DNA of 22,385 nucleotides, taken from positions 1 through 22,385 of the IMG/VR virus record IMGVR_UViG_3300042559_001174; one strand, written 5' to 3'. The position numbers and the translations under genes are program-made. A model generated the notes under the pieces. That model had not been told where the DNA came from, did not search any database, and saw only the letters and a program-made list of their open reading frames with translations. Shown piece after piece: positions 1-6,807 of this stretch. The stretch's first letter is position 1. Each line of letters starts with the position of its first letter. Source of the DNA: a virus.

Positions 1-1
1 A

Positions 2-556
2 GTGCTAGGAGTTCAAGATAAGTCTGGTCTCGAGGCATGGAAGGCGCGGGTTGGTGAGGAAGAAGCGAAGCGTATTAGTGTACAAGCAGCGAATCGCGGA
101 TCAGATGTACACCTTATTGCTGAGAACTATCTCAACAACGAAGTTGACTATGGCAAAGGTCGTATGCCGATCAACATCATGACCTTCAATACTCTGAAGC
201 CAATCCTCGATGCCCGAGTCGACAACATTTATTTTCAGGAAGCTCCACTATTCTCAAGGAAGATTAAGACTGCTGGCCGAGTTGACTTGATTGCAGAGTT
301 TGATGGTCAACTATCTATCATTGACTTTAAGACTTCTCGTAAGCCAAAGAAAGCTGAGTGGATTACTGGCTACTTTATGCAGGAATCATTCTATGCTGCA
401 GCCTTCTATGAACTGACTAGTATTCCAATCAAGCAGATTGTTACTCTCGTCATGATTGACGATGATCAACCTCAAATATTCATTGAACAACCACTCAAGT
501 GGTTACCTGGTTTTCTACAACTTAGAGCTAAATACAAAGAGCTAAATGGTATTTGA
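2..556 (+). CDS. PD-(D/E)XK (RecB/Cas4-like) nuclease, 5'-truncated
   Basis: This is the C-terminal part of a phage exonuclease-like protein of the PD-(D/E)XK superfamily. The visible 184 residues hold RGSDVH (H37) followed by E41. They also hold E80, then GRVD (D95), IIDFKTS (D108, K110) and a downstream Gln (Q127) in a helix. This is the usual order His, acidic residue, D-x(n)-(D/E)-x-K, Gln of RecB/lambda-exonuclease-like nucleases. The frame is open to the left edge. Family members normally carry a 'psvTtiLg' segment before the equivalent of 'DKSGLEAWKARVG', so the GTG at position 2 is an internal codon and the true start lies outside the window. The likely role is DNA processing or recombination; the exact substrate cannot be read from the sequence. 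It ends 90 nt before the first early promoter and no terminator is obvious. Confidence 0.85.
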   Translation: MLGVQDKSGLEAWKARVGEEEAKRISVQAANRGSDVHLIAENYLNNEVDYGKGRMPINIMTFNTLKPILDARVDNIYFQEAPLFSRKIKTAGRVDLIAEFDGQLSIIDFKTSRKPKKAEWITGYFMQESFYAAAFYELTSIPIKQIVTLVMIDDDQPQIFIEQPLKWLPGFLQLRAKYKELNGI

Positions 557-646
557 TATCAAGATATTCTGAAGACCTTATAGGTATTATACTCAGTCTG
601 TACAAGATGTCAACAAAAAATATTTCCAAAAACTACATTTAGCCAG

Positions 647-690
647 TTGACATTTCCATTTCGATTGCTTATATCTAACTAGTAAGCAAC
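647..690 (+). promoter_or_regulatory. Early promoter with conserved GTAAGCAAC leader (copy 1)
   Basis: TTGACA at 647-652, a 17-nt spacer and TATATC at 670-675 are followed by AGTAAGCAAC at 681-690. The GGAG ribosome-binding site of the next gene starts at 691. The same arrangement recurs before four other early genes. Confidence 0.75.
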
Positions 691-700
691 GGAGAAGAAC

Positions 701-856
701 ATGTCTGACATCGTCACCATCCTCACTGACCTTCTGATCAAAGCCAAAGCAGACCTCATGAAAGCCTCGACAATCGTTGAAGTTGACGTTGCAAAGATGA
801 AGGTGAAGAACATCGAAGTTCGTCTTGACCGTCTCATGACTATGGCTGATCTTTGA
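701..856 (+). CDS. Small early protein, 51 aa, unknown function
   Basis: This 51-residue protein begins MSDIVTILTD and ends RLMTMADL. It is predicted to be helical, alternating hydrophobic and charged residues with no Cys, and it has no membrane segment. I do not recognise a family. The start is well supported: GGAG at 691-694, a 6-nt gap and ATG at 701, directly after an early promoter and its conserved leader. It is followed at 879 by another copy of the promoter, so it is probably a one-gene transcription unit. A short host-takeover peptide is possible but is only inferred from its position. Confidence 0.7.
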   Translation: MSDIVTILTDLLIKAKADLMKASTIVEVDVAKMKVKNIEVRLDRLMTMADL

Positions 857-878
857 TGCACTTTGTGAAAATTACTGG

Positions 879-921
879 TTGACATTCGTGTCAAAGTGAT
901 TATATCTCTATTGTAAGCAAC
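879..921 (+). promoter_or_regulatory. Early promoter with conserved GTAAGCAAC leader (copy 2)
   Basis: TTGACA at 879-884, a 16-nt spacer and TATATC at 901-906 are followed by GTAAGCAAC at 913-921. It precedes the gene at 936 and the overlapping gene chain that runs to 1981. Confidence 0.75.
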
Positions 922-935
922 TGAAAGGCTACACT

Positions 936-1130
936 ATGAAATTCGCGAACAAAGTCGCTGCTCTCTCGTACGGTCTCTCGGAGATGGCCAAAACCCACAA
1001 AAACGACGTCATCTCAAACGCTATGGCTGCCCTCGCAGATAAGCTCGCGAACAAAGGCGAGGCACTTACCACGAAGATGCTGACTGAGACTGAGAAACAA
1101 CTGATTGTGTACTACCATGCGAATAAGTGA
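936..1130 (+). CDS. Small early protein, 64 aa, unknown function
   Basis: This is a 64-residue, lysine-rich, mostly helical protein with no Cys and no membrane segment. The AAAGG at 925-929 is the ribosome-binding site, following the conserved early leader. The family is not recognised. Its 3' end overlaps the next small reading frame by 14 nt in another frame, so it heads a tightly packed chain (936, 1117, 1230, 1427, 1963) that is probably translated by coupling from one early transcript. Confidence 0.7.
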   Translation: MKFANKVAALSYGLSEMAKTHKNDVISNAMAALADKLANKGEALTTKMLTETEKQLIVYYHANK

Positions 1131-1233
1131 TGATGACCTGCTCAATGCAATTATCTGGGGTCTCATCACTAGCATCTTTTTAGGTGCTGGTCTCGGTGTG
1201 TTAGTCTTTATCATGGTCTATACTTTATCATGA
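1117..1233 (+). CDS. 38-aa single-pass membrane protein
   Basis: This short frame encodes a charged N-terminus (MRISDDDLLN) followed by about 25 hydrophobic residues rich in Ile, Leu, Gly and Val, ending VYTLS. That is a classic single-span inner-membrane micropeptide. It overlaps the previous gene by 14 nt, and its TGA overlaps the next ATG (ATGA at 1230-1233), so it fits the coupled chain. No clear Shine-Dalgarno sequence precedes the ATG, and coupling would explain that. Function is unknown. It could equally be read as an untranslated gap, but the coherent transmembrane composition argues for a real gene. Confidence 0.55.
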   Translation: MRISDDDLLNAIIWGLITSIFLGAGLGVLVFIMVYTLS

Positions 1234-1430
1234 CGCACTTTCAACACTCAAAGATCAACACACAAGACTCCTATCTTGTCGGCACTTCTTGGCCCTTTCG
1301 AGGATGTCAAGTAGTTATGCATGATGAAGGGTTTACATGCAACTGCAAAAAACGGTTGACATACGTATGCTACCATATTAAATCTGTACAACTAGGCCTT
1401 CTTGGCGTTAATCAGGTGTATCACAAATGA
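1230..1430 (+). CDS. SWIM-type zinc-finger mini-protein, 66 aa
   Basis: This 66-residue protein carries C-N-C at residues 37 and 39, then C-Y-H at residues 47 and 49. That fits the SWIM zinc-finger pattern CxCx(n)CxH with n of 7. A further Cys lies upstream at residue 26. SWIM fingers bind DNA or proteins and usually sit inside larger proteins such as SWI2/SNF2 or MuDR transposases; here the finger is nearly the whole protein. It overlaps its neighbours by 4 nt on both sides (ATGA junctions), placing it between a membrane micropeptide and a DNA-repair enzyme. A role as a DNA-binding accessory of the downstream glycosylase is possible but is an inference. A TTGACA element lies within its 3' half. 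Confidence 0.7.
   Translation: MTHFQHSKINTQDSYLVGTSWPFRGCQVVMHDEGFTCNCKKRLTYVCYHIKSVQLGLLGVNQVYHK
1356..1384 (+). promoter_or_regulatory. Possible internal early promoter
   Basis: TTGACA at 1356-1361, in the same gTTGACAt context as the other early promoters, is followed 17 nt later by a poor -10 (TAAATC, 1379-1384). A TATTAA sits at 1376. It would serve the glycosylase gene at 1427. The conserved GTAAGCAAC leader is absent, so this is weak. Confidence 0.3.
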
Positions 1431-1981
1431 ACCTATTCATCCTAGATAAAGATCCAGTTTTTGCTGCACAACTACAGTGTGACAAACATGTCGTTAAGAT
1501 GATTGTCGAGTCGGCTCAAATGCTCTCGACTGCTCATCGTATGCTCGACGGTGTTCTCAAGCGCGCTCCTTCAAAGTCAGGTAAGACTATGTCGAAGCAC
1601 TGGACGCTTCCTGATGACCGTGAAGGTGTACTCTATAAAGCGGTCCATATGGCTCATCCGTGTACTGTTTGGACTACTCAGTCGAACAACAACTACACCT
1701 GGCACTGGGTTCACTTTGCAGCTCTCTGTGACGAGTACACTTATCGTTATGGCAAAGTTCATGCAACCGATACACTTCTTCGTGAAAAGCTTAAAGCTCT
1801 TCCACGTAACATTCCAGTCGGCCCTCTCACTCAGCAACCCTTGGCGATGAAAGCTAATCCTGAGTGTATGTATCCCAATGATCCTGTTCGCTCGTATCGT
1901 GAGTTCTACCAGACCAAGCAAGGTCGATTCAAGATGGCTTGGACAAAACGTGAGGTGCCAGAATGGTTTACAGTGAGGTAA
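1427..1981 (+). CDS. Pyrimidine dimer DNA glycosylase-like protein
   Basis: The N-terminus MNLFILDKDP, followed by CDKHVVKMIVESAQMLSTAH, and later NNNYTWHW and EYTYRYGKVH, match the Pyr_excise-type family annotated in many T4-like marine phages as pyrimidine dimer DNA glycosylase. The 184-aa length is usual for that phage family. The expected role is excision of UV-induced pyrimidine dimers from phage or host DNA in the cytoplasm, but this branch differs from classical T4 DenV and enzymatic activity is not shown by sequence alone. The ATG overlaps the preceding stop (ATGA). The next gene starts inside its 3' end, so the two are probably coupled. Codon use looks like that of its neighbours. 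Confidence 0.75.
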   Translation: MNLFILDKDPVFAAQLQCDKHVVKMIVESAQMLSTAHRMLDGVLKRAPSKSGKTMSKHWTLPDDREGVLYKAVHMAHPCTVWTTQSNNNYTWHWVHFAALCDEYTYRYGKVHATDTLLREKLKALPRNIPVGPLTQQPLAMKANPECMYPNDPVRSYREFYQTKQGRFKMAWTKREVPEWFTVR

Positions 1982-2175
1982 AGAATGAGTATTGCTTCAG
2001 CGCAGGCGACATGCAGCGCTATCGGGATGAAACTGGATGTTCCATGATGGAAGCGAAAAAGCACTTCATGGACATTTATCACCAAAAACAAAAAGCTGAG
2101 ATGGTGAAGCTAATTGAGTCTGGTACGCTCGAAGATATTCGAAAAGTTGTCAGCATGCTTGTGAAAAATTTTTGA
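1963..2175 (+). CDS. Small helical phage protein, 70 aa
   Basis: This is a charged, helical 70-residue protein with the segment TGCSMMEAKKHFMDIY, followed by a lysine-rich helix. The 'GCS-x-x-EAK' pattern recurs in small T4-like phage proteins of unknown function and resembles a UBA-like turn, but I cannot assign a family. The start at 1963 overlaps the glycosylase gene by 19 nt. It is preferred because GAGG at 1952-1955 lies 7 nt upstream. A later in-frame ATG, at residue 17, lacks such a site. Confidence 0.65.
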   Translation: MVYSEVKNEYCFSAGDMQRYRDETGCSMMEAKKHFMDIYHQKQKAEMVKLIESGTLEDIRKVVSMLVKNF

Positions 2176-2185
2176 AAGGTGTAAC

Positions 2186-2374
2186 ATGAGTTACGTTGTA
2201 AGTCTGATTGTTTTCTTTACTGCATCATTAGTAGGTGCTAGTGTAACTGCAGGTGCATTTCATTTGCTAACACACAGTGCTGGCCCAGGTGCACTAGGTG
2301 CCTTAGTGTTTTGGCCTGTTTGGATTTTGATCTACTTTTGTGCAGGCGCAGCAATTCTTGGATTTTTAACATAA
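2186..2374 (+). CDS. Small two-span membrane protein, 62 aa
   Basis: This is a 62-residue, almost wholly hydrophobic protein. One helix covers about residues 3-27 and a second about residues 36-60, joined by a short loop containing HSAGPG. AAAGG lies 7-8 nt upstream of the ATG. It follows the helical protein gene after 10 nt and is the last gene before the next early promoter. Function is unknown. The size and topology would also suit a holin or a membrane-modifying early protein, but its early position argues against a lysis role. Confidence 0.65.
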   Translation: MSYVVSLIVFFTASLVGASVTAGAFHLLTHSAGPGALGALVFWPVWILIYFCAGAAILGFLT

Positions 2375-2399
2375 ATTTTGAAAAAAAATACATTAGGGG

Positions 2400-2443
2400 T
2401 TGACATTTGCAGCAGCAGTGCTTATATCTATATAGTAAGCAAC
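2400..2443 (+). promoter_or_regulatory. Early promoter with conserved GTAAGCAAC leader (copy 3)
   Basis: TTGACA at 2400-2405, a 17-nt spacer and TATATC at 2423-2428 are followed by GTAAGCAAC at 2435-2443, then AGAAAGGTG as the ribosome-binding site of the gene at 2458. Confidence 0.8.
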
Positions 2444-2457
2444 AGAAAGGTGCTATC

Positions 2458-2775
2458 ATGATCACCATCTATCAAATCCCCCTCAACGGCGGTCTTGCTC
2501 CCCGCAGCGTAATCGAAACCAAGACCGAATTGATGGACGGCTTCAAACGCTGGAAAGATGAGTATTCGAAACTCTATGTCCGCACTTACGAAGTCGACAC
2601 AGACGATCTTGAACAAGCCTTCGAGTCGACGAACCTCTGGGAAGATAATCTTGTGACTCGTATTCGTCGAGGCTCGAGTACTTCTGTCGGTGATATCGCT
2701 GTGAAGGATGGCGTCTGCTACTTCTGCGACAACTTCGGTTGGGTTGCACTCGGTAAATACGAGGGGCTGAACTAA
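2458..2775 (+). CDS. YodL-like small early protein, 105 aa
   Basis: The protein starts MITIYQIP and ends with a segment SSTSVGDIAVKDGVCYFCDNFGWVAL. This closely resembles the C-terminal signature of YodL-type domains ('SlSVsDVv...yyvDs.GF'), small domains found on plasmids, phages and polyvalent proteins. A mid-protein segment YEVDTDDLEQAFESTN also fits. The biochemical role of this domain is unknown. The ATG at 2458 is chosen over the longer frame because the upstream codons lie within the promoter leader, and AGAAAGG precedes the ATG. Its TAA overlaps the ATG of the next gene (TAATG). The family assignment rests on pattern memory and is moderate. Confidence 0.65.
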   Translation: MITIYQIPLNGGLAPRSVIETKTELMDGFKRWKDEYSKLYVRTYEVDTDDLEQAFESTNLWEDNLVTRIRRGSSTSVGDIAVKDGVCYFCDNFGWVALGKYEGLN

Positions 2776-2990
2776 TGATGGACTCTGCAGGGGTATTTGT
2801 ACTCTTTCTCACTATCTTCAGTGGAGCCGCACACGTAGAGATGACCACCCAAGAGTTTGAGACTCATGCGATGTGTAAGTACGCCGCGAAAGAACTCGAA
2901 AATCTTTACTCGATCGACTACACTATTGCCAACAGAGGATACGCTCGAGTCTACGCAGTTTGTTTGCCAAAAGAAGAAAATAATGACTAA
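2775..2990 (+). CDS. Small exported protein with one Cys pair, 71 aa
   Basis: This 71-residue protein begins with a hydrophobic stretch (residues 5-20, GVFVLFLTIFSGAAHV), which would act as a signal peptide or N-terminal anchor. The polar remainder holds exactly two cysteines, in HAMCKYAAKEL and YAVCLPKE. That pattern suggests a periplasmic domain closed by one disulfide. The ATG overlaps the previous stop (TAATGATG), and a second ATG follows immediately. It is probably co-transcribed with the YodL-like gene. Function is unknown; periplasmic exclusion or envelope modification are guesses. Confidence 0.65.
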   Translation: MMDSAGVFVLFLTIFSGAAHVEMTTQEFETHAMCKYAAKELENLYSIDYTIANRGYARVYAVCLPKEENND

Positions 2991-2996
2991 AGCCTA

Positions 2997-3040
2997 TTGA
3001 CATTTGCTGAGTGAGTGTTTATATCTATCTAGTAAGCAAC
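2997..3040 (+). promoter_or_regulatory. Early promoter with conserved GTAAGCAAC leader (copy 4)
   Basis: TTGACA at 2997-3002, a 17-nt spacer and TATATC at 3020-3025 are followed by AGTAAGCAAC at 3031-3040 and AGAAAGGTG. The sequence around the start site is nearly identical to copy 3. Confidence 0.8.
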
Positions 3041-3054
3041 AGAAAGGTGCCACC

Positions 3055-3405
3055 ATGGCCTACATCTCGACTGAAGAAGTGAAGAACATCCGCGATCGTC
3101 TCAAAGCTGAGTTTCCAGGTTTCAAGTTTTCTGTTCGCAAAAGCCATCACACCAGTGTCGACGTCAACATCCTGAAAGGTCCAATTGACTTTTCTGAGAT
3201 CACTACTGACGGGCACTTTCAGGTAAACCACTATCACCTCTACTTGTCTGGTAAGTTTGAGTCGATGTTCTCGAAGATGTTCGACATCATCAAGAGCCAA
3301 GATTGGTTTGATCACTCGGACTCGATGGTCGACTACTTTCATACCGCTTACTACTTCTCGCTGTCGGTTGGCGACTGGAGTAAACCTTACGTGCAGGTGA
3401 AATAA
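3055..3405 (+). CDS. LPD29-like early protein, 116 aa
   Basis: The N-terminal half (IRDRLKAEFPGFKFSVRKSH, then VDVNILKGPIDF and QVNHYHLY) matches the pattern I know from LPD29-type domains. These are small domains in large polyvalent proteins and as stand-alone phage proteins ('iR..Lk.eFPg.KFSVr ... GP'). The molecular function of LPD29 is not established. The ATG at 3055 follows the early leader and AGAAAGGTG, so the longer upstream frame is rejected. The stop codon lies inside the loop of a strong terminator, making this a single-gene unit. Confidence 0.7.
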   Translation: MAYISTEEVKNIRDRLKAEFPGFKFSVRKSHHTSVDVNILKGPIDFSEITTDGHFQVNHYHLYLSGKFESMFSKMFDIIKSQDWFDHSDSMVDYFHTAYYFSLSVGDWSKPYVQVK

Positions 3406-3418
3406 CCTGCACTTTTTT
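3391..3418 (+). terminator. Rho-independent terminator
   Basis: A perfect 8-bp stem, GTGCAGGT (3391-3398) with ACCTGCAC (3405-3412), and a 6-nt loop are followed by six T. The stem starts inside the last codons of the upstream gene, and the TAA lies at the loop/stem border. The next promoter begins 2 nt after the T run. Confidence 0.9.
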
Positions 3419-3419
3419 G

Positions 3420-3448
3420 TTGACATCTCTGGATAAACAGTATAGACT
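3420..3448 (+). promoter_or_regulatory. Early promoter for the vWA/metallopeptidase-like gene
   Basis: TTGACA at 3420-3425 is followed 17 nt later by TAGACT at 3443-3448, with an overlapping TATAGA at 3441. The GTAAGCAAC leader is replaced by TTTCAGAAAGGAAC. It is therefore a variant of the family, placed immediately after a terminator. Confidence 0.6.
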
Positions 3449-3469
3449 GGTTTCAGAAAGGAACCTGAC

Positions 3470-5608
3470 ATGACAACTATTGCCAAAAAGTCTATCCTCG
3501 CTCGTCTTCTTGCCCGTGAAAATATCACGGTCGAACAGACTAATCATCACACTGCCTTCTTTGACGTAGAACGCCGTATCCTTGGTCTTCCTTATTGGAA
3601 AGACGTCGGGAACGACCTCTACGATTTGCTCGTTGGCCATGAGATTGGTCACGCTCTTCATACTCCGGCTGATGGTTGGCATGAGTCGACTAGCGATATC
3701 CCGGGATGCCCTCGCTCTTATGTCAACATCGTCGAAGATATCCGCATCGAAAAGCTAGTGCTTCGTGAGTTCCCTGGTCTTTATGGGTCCTTCATGCGCG
3801 GTTATCAAGATCTTCTTGATCGTGACTTCTTCGGTATCAAAAACGAAAATGTTAACAAACTCTCGTTTATGAACCGGCTCAATATCTTCTCGAAAAGCCG
3901 TGGGTTGGTGAAAGTCAAGTTCTCCAAGAAAGAACAACCCTACGTCAATCGCGCTATGGCAGTTGAGACTTGGGATGATGTTATTGCTTCTTGCCGTGAA
4001 CTCTATGCTTTCATGAAAGATGAGCTCGACACTGCTATCAAAGCTCAACAAGAACTGGAAGAAGCTATGAAGAAGGCTGGTATTAAGCCTCCCATGGGTA
4101 TTCCTTCAAAGATCGTCGTCAGCAAGGGTAATGGAAATTCTGGCGAAAAGTCTGAGCCAATGTCGGAAGAGCTGAAAGAAGCTATCCTCAACGGTGAAGT
4201 CGAGATCGAAGTTGACGTCGATAGCTTCAAACAAGAACAAGAAGAAAAGAATGAAGAAGGCGGTGATATTCCGATCACCGTCGATGCCGAAGACAATATC
4301 GAAGGTGTTGAAACTGACGCTCTCTTCCGTTCCGCTATCGCTCGTTCGCTAGTCGACTCAGTCAATGCTGGCGGATCGACCCTTTATGCTAAGGGTCCGA
4401 CTAAGGCAATGGCCAACGCAATCACTTCTCAATACGAAGCAGTAAAGAAAGGTCGCTATAAGAAAGTCGACTCAGCTGACTTTCCTGTGAAGAATTACAT
4501 TCGCTTTATGTCTGACTTGAAAGACTCTGTCACGGTGATGGTGAAAGAGTTTGAGATGCGTAAGACTGCCCGCCGCTTTGCTCGGGCTCGGACCTCGACC
4601 AAAGGTTCGCTTGACGTTAACGTTCTTCATAAGTATAAGTTTGAAGACAACCTCTTCAAACAAGTGACTCACCTCGACGATGATCAGTCGCATGGTATGA
4701 TGATGTTAATCGACTACTCTGGTTCGATGCATGGCATCCTGCCGAAAGTGATCAAACAAGTTCTCATCCTTTCTACCTTCTGCAAGCGGGTCAATATTCC
4801 TTTCGAGGTCTATGGCTTCACAAATCCTTACGGTGTTGGGTATGACTTCGGTGTTAAGGTTCGTGCTGCTAAACATGATCTGACTGCGGTCAACATGGGC
4901 AACACCCACGTGTTCAAGCTTATCGACTCGTCGATGCCGAAGAAAGTCTACGAAGAAGCCTTTAAAACTCTCTTTGCTCAGACCGGTCCAAATCGTCGGC
5001 AATGGATGGGTGCCCTTGAGACAATGGGTGGCACACCTCTCGACACTGCTATTCTTGCTATGTATCACCACATTGCTGACTTCAGGGTCAAGCACAATGT
5101 TCAAAAAATGAACTTCATCACTTTGACAGACGGTCAAGGCGATGGTCTTGGTATCGAAAACGGTATCGATGTTCGCGGTCAATCGTCGCGAGGCTACAAT
5201 AAGCGTGTGATCGATATTCTGGGTCAGAAGCTCGCCGTTAACTATGGTTATGGTGCTATTACTCCTTGTCTTCTGAATGGCCTTCGCAACATGGGTGTGC
5301 GCACTATGAACTACCATTTGGTTTCTACTGGTGAGATCAAATATCAGATTGGTGCTCGCGATCCTCAAGAACTTGCTGATGCTCTTGCTCAAGTCAACAA
5401 AGATGGATGTGTTGTTATTGATAGTAACAATGGTTACGATCGTCAGATCTTCACTGTCCTCGGTGGCACTTCTAATGTTAAAGATGAAGATAGTGAAGAT
5501 GATCTAGACGAAGATACTCGTGGGATCGCTTCGGCTTTCGCTAACAAAGCTTTCAAGCGCAAACAAAGCCGTTTGATTGCAGCAAAATTTGCAGAAATTG
5601 TCAGTTAA
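3470..5608 (+). CDS. CobT-like vWA protein with N-terminal HEXXH domain
   Basis: This 712-aa protein has three parts. Residues 1-110 carry HEIGHALHTP (H57, E58, H61), then NIVEDIRIEK (E89, D90), a gluzincin-like zinc arrangement. Residues 150-290 are charged, with an acidic run near 240-280. Residues 400-650 form a vWA domain with a full MIDAS: DYSGS (D415, S417, S419), GGTPLD (T522) and LTDG (D554). CobT of aerobic cobaltochelatase has the same acidic-linker-plus-vWA design, and in CobT the equivalent of the VEDIRIE helix is retained. The MoxR/CobS-like ATPase lies just downstream. The pair probably forms an ATP-driven chelatase- or chaperone-like machine, as CobS-CobT and RavA-ViaA do. No CobN subunit is visible, so cobalamin synthesis itself is unlikely to be complete on the phage. 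An intact HEXXH raises the possibility of proteolysis. AAGGA precedes the ATG. Confidence 0.85.
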   Translation: MTTIAKKSILARLLARENITVEQTNHHTAFFDVERRILGLPYWKDVGNDLYDLLVGHEIGHALHTPADGWHESTSDIPGCPRSYVNIVEDIRIEKLVLREFPGLYGSFMRGYQDLLDRDFFGIKNENVNKLSFMNRLNIFSKSRGLVKVKFSKKEQPYVNRAMAVETWDDVIASCRELYAFMKDELDTAIKAQQELEEAMKKAGIKPPMGIPSKIVVSKGNGNSGEKSEPMSEELKEAILNGEVEIEVDVDSFKQEQEEKNEEGGDIPITVDAEDNIEGVETDALFRSAIARSLVDSVNAGGSTLYAKGPTKAMANAITSQYEAVKKGRYKKVDSADFPVKNYIRFMSDLKDSVTVMVKEFEMRKTARRFARARTSTKGSLDVNVLHKYKFEDNLFKQVTHLDDDQSHGMMMLIDYSGSMHGILPKVIKQVLILSTFCKRVNIPFEVYGFTNPYGVGYDFGVKVRAAKHDLTAVNMGNTHVFKLIDSSMPKKVYEEAFKTLFAQTGPNRRQWMGALETMGGTPLDTAILAMYHHIADFRVKHNVQKMNFITLTDGQGDGLGIENGIDVRGQSSRGYNKRVIDILGQKLAVNYGYGAITPCLLNGLRNMGVRTMNYHLVSTGEIKYQIGARDPQELADALAQVNKDGCVVIDSNNGYDRQIFTVLGGTSNVKDEDSEDDLDEDTRGIASAFANKAFKRKQSRLIAAKFAEIVS

Positions 5609-5612
5609 GGGG

Positions 5613-5661
5613 TTGACATTTACCCTTAACTGGCTTATATAGATCTAGTAAGCTAAGCAAC
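5613..5661 (+). promoter_or_regulatory. Early promoter with extended leader (copy 5)
   Basis: TTGACA at 5613-5618, a 17-nt spacer and TATATA at 5636-5641 are followed by GTAAGCTAAGCAAC at 5648-5661, in which TAAGC is duplicated relative to the other copies. It gives the AAA+ gene its own promoter, 5 nt after the stop of the vWA gene. Confidence 0.75.
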
Positions 5662-5676
5662 ATTATGGAGACTTCC

Positions 5677-6807
5677 GTGACTGACGTTCAAAACTTCATC
5701 AACGCTATCCGTGAATCAAATCCCGAAACCACTTCCTTCACTCGCAAAGCTCTTCTCGACTTTGCTGACGCCCATGGTATCAAACATAACGTTGTTTGGG
5801 GTGTGATCAAATCTGTCCCCGCCGTTAAGCGCGGTGTCTATGATCTCGCTGCGACTGTTACTCAACTTCGCCCTACTCCTCCTATTGCTCCTGCGATCGT
5901 TCTCTCTGAAGAAGGTACGTATGTTCCTAAACGTGTCAAGACCTACGTAAAGTGGGGACACTTCAAAGACATCTCGACCATCATCGACTCGAAGATGTTT
6001 TACCCGGTCTATGTCACCGGCCTCTCGGGTAACGGTAAGACCATGATGGTTGAACAGGCTTGTGCCGAAGCCAATCGTGAATACATCCGTGTTCAGATCA
6101 CTCCTGAGACTGATGAGGATGATTTGATTGGCGGCTTCCGACTGGTTAACGGTGAGACTGTCTTCTCGAAGGGTCCAGTCATCAAAGCCATGGAAGCTGG
6201 TGCAATCCTTTTGGTCGACGAGATTGACCGTGGTTCGAATAAGCTCATGGCTCTTCAGGGTGTTCTCGAAGGTAAGCCAGTTCTCATCAAAAAGACTGGT
6301 GAGCTCGTGACTCCGGCGCTTGGTTTCAACGTGATCGCAACTTCGAACACCAAGGGTAAGGGTTCTGAGGATGGCCGCTTCATCGCTGCCACGATCATCG
6401 ATGAAGCTTTCCTTGAGCGCTTCACTATCACAATGGAACAACCCTACCCCACTGCTCCAGTTGAGAAGAAGATCGTTGTCAAACACATGGAACTCTATGG
6501 CCAAGTTGACGATGACTTCGCTGAGAACCTGACGAAGTGGTCGTCTGCTATCCGCAAGACCTTTGATGATGGCGGTATTGACGAGATCATCTCCACTCGT
6601 CGGCTGTGCCATATTGCTCAGACCTTCGCGATCTTCAAAGATCGTAAGAAGTCGATTGACCTCTGTGTTTCTCGCTTTGATGAAGATACTCGGGCTGCCT
6701 TCGTCGACCTTTACACGAAGATTGATGCAGCTGCTTCTGCTCCGAGCGGAAAGACTCATATCACTAGCAATCCTGACGACGACTACCGTAACGACTCTCC
6801 TTTCTGA
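5677..6807 (+). CDS. cobS: MoxR/CobS-type AAA+ ATPase
   Basis: The ATPase core holds Walker A GLSGNGKT (residues 115-122), Walker B ILLVDEID (177-184), a sensor-1 ATSNT near 221-225, and the DEAFLERF segment typical of the MoxR/CobS group. The N-terminal about 90 residues are a small helical domain seen in phage CobS-like proteins. Such ATPases work with vWA partners, and this gene sits directly after one. Phage copies are usually labelled CobS (cobaltochelatase), although their substrate is unproven. I place the start at GTG 5677 because GGAG (5667-5670) lies 6 nt upstream, exactly as in the gene at 701. An in-frame ATG at 5665 would overlap that site and add four residues. TGA is followed closely by a membrane-protein gene. 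Confidence 0.85.
   Translation: MTDVQNFINAIRESNPETTSFTRKALLDFADAHGIKHNVVWGVIKSVPAVKRGVYDLAATVTQLRPTPPIAPAIVLSEEGTYVPKRVKTYVKWGHFKDISTIIDSKMFYPVYVTGLSGNGKTMMVEQACAEANREYIRVQITPETDEDDLIGGFRLVNGETVFSKGPVIKAMEAGAILLVDEIDRGSNKLMALQGVLEGKPVLIKKTGELVTPALGFNVIATSNTKGKGSEDGRFIAATIIDEAFLERFTITMEQPYPTAPVEKKIVVKHMELYGQVDDDFAENLTKWSSAIRKTFDDGGIDEIISTRRLCHIAQTFAIFKDRKKSIDLCVSRFDEDTRAAFVDLYTKIDAAASAPSGKTHITSNPDDDYRNDSPF

Noticed and set aside
3025-3682. Two minus-strand open frames across the LPD29-like and vWA gene starts
   Set aside because: They span a terminator and a promoter belonging to the plus strand and have no plausible start signals.
4706-5392. Long minus-strand open frame (228 aa) opposite the vWA gene
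   Set aside because: It mirrors the codon pattern of the real plus-strand gene, has no recognisable domain, and the MIDAS motifs on the plus strand are unambiguous.
5716-6759. 347-aa minus-strand open frame opposite the AAA+ gene
   Set aside because: It is an antisense shadow. The plus strand has clear Walker A and B motifs, and the minus frame shows no family features.
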